DNA from: CAZQBY01 sp964592405 [NCBI: uncultured archaeon]
Lineage (GTDB): Archaea; Altiarchaeota; Altiarchaeia; JAFGQM01
Reading direction: 5' to 3'
DNA length: 64,000 nucleotides
NCBI GenBank assembly: GCA_964592405.1
Contig: CAZQBY010000006.1
Coordinates: 13,007-77,006, forward strand
Shown: positions 1 to 9,174 of the stretch, piece by piece
Layout of the letters: the number at the start of each line of letters is the position of its first letter
Position numbering within the stretch: position 1 is the first letter of the stretch
Translations under genes and position numbers: made by a program
Notes under the pieces: generated by a model
Told to the model about the DNA's origin: nothing
Database searches by the model: none
What the model saw: the letters and a program-made list of their open reading frames with translations, nothing else

Positions 1-3000
1 CAAATCTGGGTGAAAATTCGGCTACCTGCCCGGAGGATTGCAAACCGCCTGAGACATTGAAAACTGTCATCATTGAAATAATGGGGGATGTCAGGGCAAG
101 TCTCGAGGTTCGTCTGGAGGATAGTGACGGCTATCTCATACAGTCCGACAGCGGAACAGCCAGTCAGTTCGTGATGAACGGCGTGCGGGAGGATATTGTA
201 AGTGTTTCAGTGAGGAACCCAATAAACAGCAGAGTCGTCTCATCCGGACCAATAGAGCTGAAGGAAAGGGTTACACGGGTACCAATAGGTCTCCCTCCGG
301 ATTTCTTTGATGTGGAGGAAAATGCCCCTTCCAAGGGGACCCTCAGGGTCGCAGTTAGGGACGCTGTCACTAACCACCCCCTATCTGCAACAGTCACTGT
401 TGTCATTCCTACCGGTTCCTCTTATGTACTTGTAAGAAGCAAGCATGTTGATGGTGTTGGTTATTTTACACTAGATACCGGCAACTGGTATGCCCTTCTG
501 GCGGATCTCTCCGGATACCAACAGTTCAACAATCTTGATAACCCAATCATGCTGGAGCCGGGGGAGGAGCGGGAGTATACGATTTCCATGCACCCACTTG
601 GTATCCCCACTACTTGGCCGCAGGATAATACATCCATACCTCCATTCTTTCCAAATAACATTACCCCAAATAACATCACACCGGAACTGGCAACAATCAA
701 TATCTGTGTGGCTGACCAGAATGGATCCCCCTTGACAGGATTTGTTGAGATGTATGGAGCTACAGGCATCAAAGAATCTGCTCAGGAGCTCTTGTCCGGT
801 TGCACAACCTTTGAGCTATCCTCTGGAAACATGGTAACTTTCTCCACAGCCGGTCTACCTCCAGACTGTCTGGATGTAACATCACAGGCCATACAGACGA
901 GCCCCGGAATCACTAACCTCAATCTGATAGCAAATTGCGATGTTGACTCTCAGGGAAGGGCAAGGGTCAGGATAATATGTGGAAATAATGCACCCCTCAC
1001 CGGAAATGCAACAATAAATGCTTTCTATGCAAGCGGCAATCAGATTCGTGGCACAGGGCCGGCGGGTTCACTTGCACTTGGCACAGATGGTTATACAGAA
1101 TATATAGGTGTGACTTTGGGAGATCCGTTCTACTTCATGATAACCAATCTTCCCGGCTATCCACCATACACTTCTGACGAATTTACAGTATCCGGTTCTA
1201 CTGACAGATCCATAGATATATGTATACCATCCTCTTCTCCTCCTGAAAGCAACATCACATTTCAGGACATATCCTATCCAAATCCTGTTATCGGAGGCTC
1301 TATTTTCAATGTGGAGATACCGCTCATCCTGTATGGCAATACTGACATAACGGACTTTGTCAATATATCCGCAGGCTTTGCCGGAATCTCCTGCCAGATC
1401 AGCAAAAACAATGGATGGTCTGCAAGATGCCTGGCACCATCCAGTCCGGGAGAGTATGATCTTTTCGTCTCCGCCACTTATCAGGGAAGGGAGAAGGTAG
1501 TTGTGAGGCAGATAACAGTCCTTGGCAGAGGAAGTCCAATATTCACCCTCACTCCACATGCAATTCTCAACACCCGGCCACCAATAGATCTGGAGATGGA
1601 CATAACCTTCAATACAACTCCACTTGATTCGCTCACCGATAGCCGTGTTACTGTCATTTATGAGGAGGGCGGCATCATAATCACAGATCAGCTGAGCCTC
1701 TCCGGTGGCAGCGGTCTTTACTACGTCACTATCGACAGTCCGTTTCCGGGGCAGCACCGCGCCGAGATATATCTGAAAAAGATAACTGGTGGCAGAATCT
1801 ATGAACAGAACTTCACAGTCCATTTCACCCTGACGCAAACAGGTACCCGGGTAACATCCGAGGCGTCTATAGATCCTGTGATACTCGCGCCCGCGGATCA
1901 GTTTACGACTGATGTTAGACTATGGTCAAACAGTATTGAAATTCCGGATCTGAACAATCTCTTCCTTATTCTTCAGGAGCAGAGGAGCAGACTGCCCTGG
2001 AACCCAAACACACATACCTACCATGGAATCTTCACGGCTCCGGATTATGAAGGCATCTTTTCTGTGGTCATAGAACTTGGAACCCAGGCCCTCTCCACCA
2101 AAAAAATATATGTTGTTGACACGACAAAAAACAAGGCTACCAGTTGTGATATAGCAAACTGTCAGACTATACCAGAGGTAAGAAAATGCGTCCAAGAATA
2201 CCATCTTGATGGACGATATTCCGAACAGGAAACCATAAGATGTATAGAATCCGGCTTCTTCTCCGACATAGGAACCGAACCAATACATTGCAAATCCCCA
2301 TCTGCCAATCGCGGCGACTGGGATAACAACTGCATGATTAACGCAGAGGGAGGTATTGATGACCTCTTCATAATGAGTGAGCTCCTTCGTAGAATCCCCG
2401 ACCAGGATGAGAGAAATACATACAGGGGCTGTGGCGACATGGACAATGACGGCGATGTGGATGAAGATGACCTGAAGTGCCTCAGGAATGTTGCGGCCCT
2501 TAAGTGGTTTGGTGATGTGGGTGACGGCACCTGCTCTACACCAATGCGCGGGGGCTTCTGCTTTGACATAGAGTCAGGTGTGCCCGGAGACTTTGACAAT
2601 AACAAAAACATAGATTCAGATGATGTGGTCATAATGACAAAGATATTGGATGTAATTTCATCCGGGATAACACCACCTCCTGAACTCCTGGACATAGCTG
2701 ATTTTGACAAAAACGGCCAGATAGACAGAACCGACAGTCAATGCCTTGAAAACATAGCTGGGGCCGGACCGATACCACTTTACTGCTTGGGAGTGTATGA
2801 CTTTGGATGTACGGGCACCAAGGGGGATATCACAAGAAATGGGGAATTGGACAGCATAGACATGATCCTTATGGCTTGGATGGTTGACGGACGGGTTGAT
2901 CCAGCTTCAGTATTTGACTGTGCTGATATAACTGATGATGGGGCTGTTGACGAAAAAGATCTCATGTGCTTATCCGGAATCGTAAATGAAAACACAAATG

Positions 3001-5057
3001 ATGTTGAGGATTACTGCACTCCATGCCAGATACGTATGAATGAATTAGGCAGATACGGCGATGAGATATGCCACGACGGTCTGGACAACGACTGCGACGG
3101 GTATATCGATGAGGCATGCCAGTGTGATGTAAACCAAAAATGCAATCGGAAGTATGACAATGACGGACTGTACAATACAGACGATTTCAAATATTGCCGT
3201 TCCCTGAGCTGGATGCTGGAAGGCGCATGGGAATGGTATTTCCCACAGGTCTACTCAAGATGCACTAGTGATATACAGTGTGAGACAAGAGCCTGCGAGG
3301 GATATGAGCGTATATGCAGCTCGCCTGATGGAACCAAAGGAAAGTGGTATAAGAGGGATGAGCTTCCGAAGGAGAGATGCGGCGACGGCTGGGACAATGA
3401 CTGCGTGGGTGGGGATGCAAGATGTCCGAGCAGCTGCTTCCCGGCTGGAACGCCAGTCACCATGGCTGATGGCTCATCCAAACCAATAGAAGAGGTCAGG
3501 GTTGGTGATATGGTCCTCAGCTATGACCCCACAGCGAAGACCTTTGCAGCAGGCAGGATCCTGGAGGTGGAGTCGCCCATAAGATATCACCTATACACAC
3601 TTATCTTTGAGGATGGAACCCAGCTTCGCCTCACTGGCGAGCATCCACTCTATGTCAAAGGCAAGGGCTGGGCTTCAATAGATCCCGGAGCCACCCATTA
3701 TGAAACCGGTCTGGTCGTACAGAAGCTGAAAGAGGGCGACAGCATATTTAGTAAAGAAAACAGCTGGCTGAAGATAACAAACATAACCTACGAGGAGATT
3801 CCGGAAGGTATTAGGACGTATAACCTCAAGAGGATAAGCGAATACAACAATTTCTTTGCCGGTGGGCTATTGGCTCATAACAAGGGCGGCGGTTGCCTCT
3901 ACACATATTCCATATCCGATGAGGGGCTGATTCTGGACCACCTCGCATATCCATTTTCAATAGTGCCTGCTTGGGAAACATATTCCTATGGAACAATGAC
4001 CCATCTGAAACCAAAGAACGGTCTTCTGAAAATCAGACTTTCCGAGGAGCTTCCCGAAATAACCAACATTAACCATGTAAGGCTCTTTGCAGTTGACCAT
4101 CCACCTGACACAGTTGTAATGCCCGACATAGGGGGCAAGATACACACCCTGTCAGAGCTGCAACCCCCATCATCCTGCATCTGCAGGGATGGAAGCGACT
4201 GTAGGGAGGATCTATTAAAAGAGGATGAAAAGAGCTATATATTCGATCTGGAATCTGCAAAGAGAGAGGACATCCATGATGCCCAAGATGCCATAGTCCT
4301 TGAGTTCCCAAAGCCGGCCTCTGCCGAGATGGCCAAAGTGGTAGTCAAGGGTGAGGAGTCCGGCCTGATAACATTCGTCTGGTGGCAGATACTGGACAGG
4401 GTTGGTGCAAACAACATGCAGGATTTCCTTGCCAGTCTTGGTTCGGGCTCTTTTGAATCCATCCTCTTTGACCAGTTTGCAAACAGGAAGGGCAAGGTCA
4501 ATATTCAGGTCTGGGATGGTCATAATTGGTTGGATGTAGCCTCCGAATATCTGGGCTTCTCCAAATATGGCAAGGGTGGTGAGGTTCTTGTCCCCATATA
4601 CCTGCCACAGCTTGGGGATGTTAAGGACAAGGACAGTCTGAAAATAAGACTGCTGTTCTCAAAAGGAGCATTTGAAATAGATTATGTCGGGATTGACTAC
4701 TCAACTGACGCCCCGGTCATCCTATATGAGCTGCCCATGGTCAGTGCAGAGACCTACGATTTGAGAGATGTCATCAGCTTGTTGCAAAATGATGATAATC
4801 TCTACCTGACTCTCAACAAGGGCGGCTGGGTTGACGTCACATTCTCAAAACCGGTTCCTGAGAACGACCTGCAGAGGTCGTATGTCGTTGCTGTGAAGGG
4901 TTACTACACATATGATATCAAAAGTCAGAGAAATCTTACACCTGAGACGCAGGGCTGGATTATCAGGATGATGCTAGATGAACCCTACCTTATTGACTAT
5001 GTTATGGAGAACTATCCGCAGAAGAAGGAGGCCTTCTTCCGCATTTACAATGGGTAA
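1..5057 (+). CDS. Giant modular surface protein with internal Hint domain (5' end outside window)
   Basis: The reading frame is open from base 3 and continues upstream. Its first codons match the CPEDC region of the paralogue at 5073-7898, so the N-terminal anchor lies before the window; the TTG at 57 is not the true start. In order it shows carboxypeptidase-regulatory-like beta modules (about 340-1230), Ig-like modules (about 1255-2130), a small Cys-containing helical module (2145-2310), dockerin-like Ca loops of the type DxDxDGxVDxxD (2320-3000), a MopE-type motif DGLDNDCDG near 3076, a second Cys-rich segment, a Hint domain (3435-3881), and a 390-residue C-terminal region with no clear membrane helix. 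It is probably secreted and attached to the cell surface. The domain names come from motif recognition, not a search. The gene stands 15 bp before the next paralogue, so co-transcription is likely. Confidence 0.85.
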   Translation, partial: NLGENSATCPEDCKPPETLKTVIIEIMGDVRASLEVRLEDSDGYLIQSDSGTASQFVMNGVREDIVSVSVRNPINSRVVSSGPIELKERVTRVPIGLPPDFFDVEENAPSKGTLRVAVRDAVTNHPLSATVTVVIPTGSSYVLVRSKHVDGVGYFTLDTGNWYALLADLSGYQQFNNLDNPIMLEPGEEREYTISMHPLGIPTTWPQDNTSIPPFFPNNITPNNITPELATINICVADQNGSPLTGFVEMYGATGIKESAQELLSGCTTFELSSGNMVTFSTAGLPPDCLDVTSQAIQTSPGITNLNLIANCDVDSQGRARVRIICGNNAPLTGNATINAFYASGNQIRGTGPAGSLALGTDGYTEYIGVTLGDPFYFMITNLPGYPPYTSDEFTVSGSTDRSIDICIPSSSPPESNITFQDISYPNPVIGGSIFNVEIPLILYGNTDITDFVNISAGFAGISCQISKNNGWSARCLAPSSPGEYDLFVSATYQGREKVVVRQITVLGRGSPIFTLTPHAILNTRPPIDLEMDITFNTTPLDSLTDSRVTVIYEEGGIIITDQLSLSGGSGLYYVTIDSPFPGQHRAEIYLKKITGGRIYEQNFTVHFTLTQTGTRVTSEASIDPVILAPADQFTTDVRLWSNSIEIPDLNNLFLILQEQRSRLPWNPNTHTYHGIFTAPDYEGIFSVVIELGTQALSTKKIYVVDTTKNKATSCDIANCQTIPEVRKCVQEYHLDGRYSEQETIRCIESGFFSDIGTEPIHCKSPSANRGDWDNNCMINAEGGIDDLFIMSELLRRIPDQDERNTYRGCGDMDNDGDVDEDDLKCLRNVAALKWFGDVGDGTCSTPMRGGFCFDIESGVPGDFDNNKNIDSDDVVIMTKILDVISSGITPPPELLDIADFDKNGQIDRTDSQCLENIAGAGPIPLYCLGVYDFGCTGTKGDITRNGELDSIDMILMAWMVDGRVDPASVFDCADITDDGAVDEKDLMCLSGIVNENTNDVEDYCTPCQIRMNELGRYGDEICHDGLDNDCDGYIDEACQCDVNQKCNRKYDNDGLYNTDDFKYCRSLSWMLEGAWEWYFPQVYSRCTSDIQCETRACEGYERICSSPDGTKGKWYKRDELPKERCGDGWDNDCVGGDARCPSSCFPAGTPVTMADGSSKPIEEVRVGDMVLSYDPTAKTFAAGRILEVESPIRYHLYTLIFEDGTQLRLTGEHPLYVKGKGWASIDPGATHYETGLVVQKLKEGDSIFSKENSWLKITNITYEEIPEGIRTYNLKRISEYNNFFAGGLLAHNKGGGCLYTYSISDEGLILDHLAYPFSIVPAWETYSYGTMTHLKPKNGLLKIRLSEELPEITNINHVRLFAVDHPPDTVVMPDIGGKIHTLSELQPPSSCICRDGSDCREDLLKEDEKSYIFDLESAKREDIHDAQDAIVLEFPKPASAEMAKVVVKGEESGLITFVWWQILDRVGANNMQDFLASLGSGSFESILFDQFANRKGKVNIQVWDGHNWLDVASEYLGFSKYGKGGEVLVPIYLPQLGDVKDKDSLKIRLLFSKGAFEIDYVGIDYSTDAPVILYELPMVSAETYDLRDVISLLQNDDNLYLTLNKGGWVDVTFSKPVPENDLQRSYVVAVKGYYTYDIKSQRNLTPETQGWIIRMMLDEPYLIDYVMENYPQKKEAFFRIYNG
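3435..3881 (+). other. Hint (intein-like) self-processing domain within the surface protein
   Basis: This 149-residue segment starts with CFPAGTPV, contains a TGEHPLYV block (the conserved TxxH) and a YNL strand, and ends in LLAHN. These are the N1, N3 and C-terminal blocks of Hint domains. There is no homing endonuclease insert. The residue after the terminal Asn is Lys, not Cys, Ser or Thr, so canonical protein splicing is not expected; N-terminal thioester chemistry and Asn cyclisation could still cleave. A Cys occurs five residues after the HN. The paralogue ending at 9101 has a transmembrane helix at the equivalent place. Confidence 0.88.
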
Positions 5058-5072
5058 TTAACAATCTATAAT

Positions 5073-7898
5073 ATGTCCTATGACGATTTTTTATGGGATA
5101 TTCTGGAAAGACTGCACCTAGCCGATTTCTTTGATGAGCACAACATCCCACCCATTCTCTTTTTGGTTGTGCTGGTGCTACTTGCCATCCTGATAATATG
5201 GCTCGCCTATGGTTTTGGCGGGGGTGTTGAAGAACCAGAGACCGGGGTCTGTGGCGATGGAATCTGCCAGACAAATCTGGGTGAAAATTCGGCTACCTGC
5301 CCGGAGGATTGCAAACCGCCTGAGACGTTAAAAACTGTTTTGGTTGATATCCTAGATGCAGTTAGGAGTAATATTGACATTATCGCGGAAGATAGCGAGG
5401 GCAACATACTATACTCCAGCAGCGGGACGGGGAACAAGTTCAAGATAACGGATATAACTGCTGACTCAGTCAAGGTAACTGTCAGAAATCCCCTTAACGG
5501 AATGACAGTATCATCTGACTATGTGAAATTGGAGGAAGAGACTACCAATATACCTATAGGGCTCCCACCGCAATTCTTCGATGTTGAATCAGTGGTCCCG
5601 CCGGAGAAGGCCACCCTGCGGATAGTGCTTAAAAACAAGGAAACTGGGGATCCGATCAGCGGGAAGGTCAGCGCAGTTATACCAAATGGCATTTCCTATG
5701 TTCTTGCAGAAGCGAAGAACATCGACGGAACCGGCTACTTTACACTAAACGCAGATCAGGATTATGCCCTCATAGTGGACTCACAGGGTTATAGACAATA
5801 CAATACACTGTCCAGCCCCATACGTCTGAGCGCAAGGATGGAGGAAGAGATCATAATAGAGCTGGAGCCTTTATCGTCCGACATACCATCTGACACAAGT
5901 GCAACAGTCAGTGAAGAAGCTACACTGAGGGTATGTATTCACAACCAGACCGGCGGCCCGGTGCCGGGCTCTGTGGAAGTGTATACGGCTACAAATGTCC
6001 GGCTGGTGACCAGAGAAGTTTCATCAGACGGATGTGCAACTTTTGAACTGACTCCGGGGGATCTGGTTTTCCTCTCCACAACAAATCTTCCGGAAGAGTG
6101 CCTTGATGCACTCTCTGCTCCTGTGCAGATACTACCGGAGGGAAATGAGTTTACACTAAACGTGCAATGCGGAGGTGCATACGGCAGGGTGCGCATGAAG
6201 ATATTGGGGGAGAACGACGAGATTCTTACCAGTGAAGCAACCATAACCGCCTGGTATGCAAGTGGTCAGCAGATAAGCGGCTCCGGTTATGGACACTCTC
6301 TATTGACTCCGCCGGGTTCTGAGTACACTGAGTATGTAGAGGTGGCTGCATCAACACCCTTTAACTTTATGGTAACCGGGCTGGAGGGTTATGCAACCTA
6401 CAGATCACAGAATTATATGGCTGAGCCATTTGAGGACAGGTCCATAGAGCTTCAGCTAACCCGCGAATCACTATCAGAGGATACCATCAGATTTTTAGGG
6501 GTAGTTTATCCAAATCCGACCTTTCCGAACCAGATATTTACTGTCACAATCCCAACAGTCATGTCGGGCAATTCCGACATCACTAATCTTGCAGATGTTG
6601 GGGTCAGTCTGGCTGGAACTGATTGCCATGTAACCAAGAGCCAGTTCTGGATAGCCAGATGCACAGCACCATCACAACCAGGTAGCTATGACCTGATAAT
6701 ATCTGCGAGTTATGGAGGTAAGTATAATACTGATATACGGGAGCTGACTGTTTTGGGCAGAGGCACAGGCCTTTTCACACTAGAACTCATAGGATTGCCG
6801 GATACAACTCCACCGACAACCTTGGAGTTCAATATAACCCTCAACGGCACGCCCCTAGATTCCCTAACTGACAGCAACGTTACGATATTCTATGTTCCGG
6901 GGGATATCATGGTAGCGGACCAGCTGAGCCTTTCTGGAGACAACGGTTTTTACACCCTCACAGCGGATAGTCAGTTCTCTGGCGAGCACCGCGCCGAGAT
7001 ACACCTCATGAAGATAAAACACGGGAAGGTCTATGAGCAGAATTTCACAATCACCTTTATGTTATCCGCTGCTCCTTCGGCGATGGCTGTCCAGGAGCTT
7101 ATTGAGCCACGCATACTGGAGCCCAGGGAGGCGTTCACAGTGGACGTCCGAATACAGGGCGTGGAGGCAGACGTGCCAAATCTGGATAATGTTTACTTTG
7201 TAGTCAAGAACCAGAGAACCAACCTTCCATGGAATCAAAGGCTGCACACCTACCACAGGGATCTTAATGCTCCCGGAGACGAGGGCATCTATCCGGTTGT
7301 CACAGAGCTTGGGGATGTTCCGTTAACTGGAGATAAGAAGATATATGTGGTAGACACAACAAAGCCCAAGTTCCCAACATGTGAGATAACCGGATGTGAG
7401 ACTATCCCGGATGTCAGAAGTTGTGTCTATGAATACAGATATGGGGGGCAGCACAACGAGGAAGAGGTCATAGTGTGCATAGAATCAGGCTGGACTAGTG
7501 AGGGCCTGTATCTCCCGCATTGTATCCTTCCATCTGCCAATCGCGGCGACTGGAATGAGAACTGCAGACTTGATGCAGAGGGACCTGACAGTGATGTTAC
7601 CCTGATGGAGGAATTTCTGAGAAAGATTCCCCATCAGGCTGAGAGAAATACATACAGGGGCTGCGGCGACATGGACAATGACGGTGATGTGGATGAAGAT
7701 GACCTGAAGTGCCTCAGGAATGTTGCATCCCTTAAGTGGTTTGGTGATGTGGGCGACGGCACCTGCTCTAAACCAATGCGCGGGGGCTTCTGCTTTGACA
7801 TAGGTGCAGAGATACCCGGAGACTACAACAGCAACATCAATTTCGATGAGGGCGATCTTGAGATCATGTCGCGCATAATTCATACAATAGAATCATGA
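5073..7898 (+). CDS. Membrane-anchored modular surface protein (N-terminal part of a split paralogue)
   Basis: The 941-residue product starts with an amphipathic helix (about 4-22) and one transmembrane helix (27-48), giving a cytoplasmic N-terminus and an outside C-terminus. A CGDGxC...CPEDC module (60-80) follows, then carboxypeptidase-regulatory-like modules, Ig-like modules, the Cys-containing helical module and the first dockerin-like loops. The architecture matches the gene at 1-5057 domain by domain, but the product stops at TGA 7896-7898 within the dockerin region. The rest of the ancestral protein is encoded at about 8097-9101, so an insertion probably split this gene. The ATG at 5073 gives the shared N-terminal domain. 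It is presumably exported through Sec and stays anchored by the uncleaved helix. Confidence 0.85.
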   Translation: MSYDDFLWDILERLHLADFFDEHNIPPILFLVVLVLLAILIIWLAYGFGGGVEEPETGVCGDGICQTNLGENSATCPEDCKPPETLKTVLVDILDAVRSNIDIIAEDSEGNILYSSSGTGNKFKITDITADSVKVTVRNPLNGMTVSSDYVKLEEETTNIPIGLPPQFFDVESVVPPEKATLRIVLKNKETGDPISGKVSAVIPNGISYVLAEAKNIDGTGYFTLNADQDYALIVDSQGYRQYNTLSSPIRLSARMEEEIIIELEPLSSDIPSDTSATVSEEATLRVCIHNQTGGPVPGSVEVYTATNVRLVTREVSSDGCATFELTPGDLVFLSTTNLPEECLDALSAPVQILPEGNEFTLNVQCGGAYGRVRMKILGENDEILTSEATITAWYASGQQISGSGYGHSLLTPPGSEYTEYVEVAASTPFNFMVTGLEGYATYRSQNYMAEPFEDRSIELQLTRESLSEDTIRFLGVVYPNPTFPNQIFTVTIPTVMSGNSDITNLADVGVSLAGTDCHVTKSQFWIARCTAPSQPGSYDLIISASYGGKYNTDIRELTVLGRGTGLFTLELIGLPDTTPPTTLEFNITLNGTPLDSLTDSNVTIFYVPGDIMVADQLSLSGDNGFYTLTADSQFSGEHRAEIHLMKIKHGKVYEQNFTITFMLSAAPSAMAVQELIEPRILEPREAFTVDVRIQGVEADVPNLDNVYFVVKNQRTNLPWNQRLHTYHRDLNAPGDEGIYPVVTELGDVPLTGDKKIYVVDTTKPKFPTCEITGCETIPDVRSCVYEYRYGGQHNEEEVIVCIESGWTSEGLYLPHCILPSANRGDWNENCRLDAEGPDSDVTLMEEFLRKIPHQAERNTYRGCGDMDNDGDVDEDDLKCLRNVASLKWFGDVGDGTCSKPMRGGFCFDIGAEIPGDYNSNINFDEGDLEIMSRIIHTIES

Positions 7899-8096
7899 TT
7901 TTATGTGGATTTTTATGTCAATAGTATAATTTATCTTGAAATAATTTATCCTGAAATGGATACGCCGAAAGCAGTTGAAACAAAAACATGTATTATTGCA
8001 GACACTAAAGACACATGTAAAGGCGATTACAAATTCCTTGCCATGGCCTCTATACTGGTCCTTTTGCTCTATCCATTCAGGGTCCCGGCTGTAAGT
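7896..8096 (+). other. Insertion of about 200 bp that splits a surface-protein gene
   Basis: Aligned with the unbroken paralogue at 1-5057, the residues IES before the stop at 7896 correspond to VISS, and the intact sequence resumes at STPPELL near 8097. The intervening DNA is AT-rich at its left end and has no counterpart in the paralogue. It contains a 15-bp tandem duplication at 7927-7941 and 7942-7956 with one mismatch. It supplies a new TATA-like region and start codons for the downstream fragment. Confidence 0.65.
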
Positions 8097-9101
8097 GTTT
8101 CAACACCGCCAGAACTCCTGGAGATAGCCGATTTCGATCAGGACGGGAAGATAAACAATGTTGACCATGAATGTCTGGACTACATAGTCGGCACCAGCCG
8201 GATACCCCTGCACTGCCTCAGGATATACAACTTTGGTTGCAGCGGCCTTAGGGGGGATCTGAATCAAAACGGCGAGCTGGATACCATAGATCTCATACTT
8301 GAAAAATGGATAATTGACAACAGGGTTGACTATCATGATGTCTTTGATTGTGCCGACATGACTGCTGACGATACTGTGGACAGCGATGATCTTGCCTGCA
8401 TGGTTGGTATGGTAGAGGGCAACAATGAGGCTATAAAGGCTTATTGCACCCCCTGCCAGCAAAAAGCCGGACAGGCGGGTAGATACGGCGATGAGATATG
8501 CCACGACGGGCTGGACAACGACTGCAACGGACAGATTGACGACAACTGTGTCTGCAATGAGCTTCAGCCATGTGGCAAGCGACTCGACTATGACGGTCTG
8601 CAGAATACGGATGACTTTAAGTACTGCTGGTCCCTGAGCTGGAAGAACAGCGGGGCATGGGGCTGGTACTGGCCTGAGGAGGTTGAAGAGTGCACAATGC
8701 AGATACAGTGTGAGACCAAGGAGTGCGATGGCAGGAGCTGGCGTTGCAGTTCACCCGGCAATGGGCGTGGTATCTGGTACAAAGGGGCGTTGCCCGCTGA
8801 GTCGGACGACCCGGAAGCCAGCCCCCGGACCTGCGAGGACGGCTGGGACAATGATTGTATTGGGGGGGACGAGAGATGCAAGCCGCCAGAGGAGGGAGGT
8901 ATGATGGGCCTCATTATAGTAATCCTAATCATAGCCATAATATTGATATGCGTAGCCACTGCCTGCTTTGGCCTCTTCGGAGGTGGTGCTGCTGCCGGAG
9001 CAGGAGCAGGAGCCAGTGGGGCCGCAATGGATACTGCAACTCTGATGAACAGTGTAATGAGCGTCCCCGGGGAGATGGTGCCTTTCGGTCCAATAGTCTA
9101 A
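7905..9101 (+). CDS. C-terminal fragment of split surface protein: dockerin and MopE-like repeats plus C-terminal TM
   Basis: This 398-residue frame continues the ancestral protein interrupted at 7896. From about 8097 it carries dockerin-like loops (DFDQDGKIN, DLNQNGELD), a MopE-type DGLDNDCNG motif, Cys-rich segments with DGWDNDC, and a C-terminal transmembrane helix at about 8900-8970 followed by a Gly/Ala-rich tail. The start is uncertain: GTG 7905, ATG 7956 and ATG 8043 are all in frame. The ATG at 8043 would place a short hydrophobic stretch (ILVLLLY) at the N-terminus, which could act as a crude signal peptide. It may be a working secreted protein with a new promoter, or a decaying fragment. 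It lacks the Hint domain. Confidence 0.6.
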   Translation: MDFYVNSIIYLEIIYPEMDTPKAVETKTCIIADTKDTCKGDYKFLAMASILVLLLYPFRVPAVSVSTPPELLEIADFDQDGKINNVDHECLDYIVGTSRIPLHCLRIYNFGCSGLRGDLNQNGELDTIDLILEKWIIDNRVDYHDVFDCADMTADDTVDSDDLACMVGMVEGNNEAIKAYCTPCQQKAGQAGRYGDEICHDGLDNDCNGQIDDNCVCNELQPCGKRLDYDGLQNTDDFKYCWSLSWKNSGAWGWYWPEEVEECTMQIQCETKECDGRSWRCSSPGNGRGIWYKGALPAESDDPEASPRTCEDGWDNDCIGGDERCKPPEEGGMMGLIIVILIIAIILICVATACFGLFGGGAAAGAGAGASGAAMDTATLMNSVMSVPGEMVPFGPIV

Positions 9102-9146
9102 CATCAAAACAGCGCTTTCCTTAGCAGAGTCAATGAATCCACCACA

Positions 9147-9156
9147 TTTTTAATAA
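9147..9156 (+). promoter_or_regulatory. TATA box of the surface-protein gene at 9175
   Basis: The sequence TTTTTAATAA is centred about 24 nt before the ATG at 9175, with no Shine-Dalgarno between. This spacing suggests a leaderless transcript. Confidence 0.5.
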
Positions 9157-9174
9157 TCCTGTCATAATCTTAAC

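Noticed and set aside
1068-1838. Open frame of 256 codons on the minus strand opposite the first surface protein
   Set aside because: It overlaps well-conserved modules of the plus-strand gene and has an incoherent composition.
3435-3881. Canonical self-splicing intein
   Set aside because: The residue after the terminal Asn is Lys rather than Cys, Ser or Thr, and the host protein is not a typical intein host.
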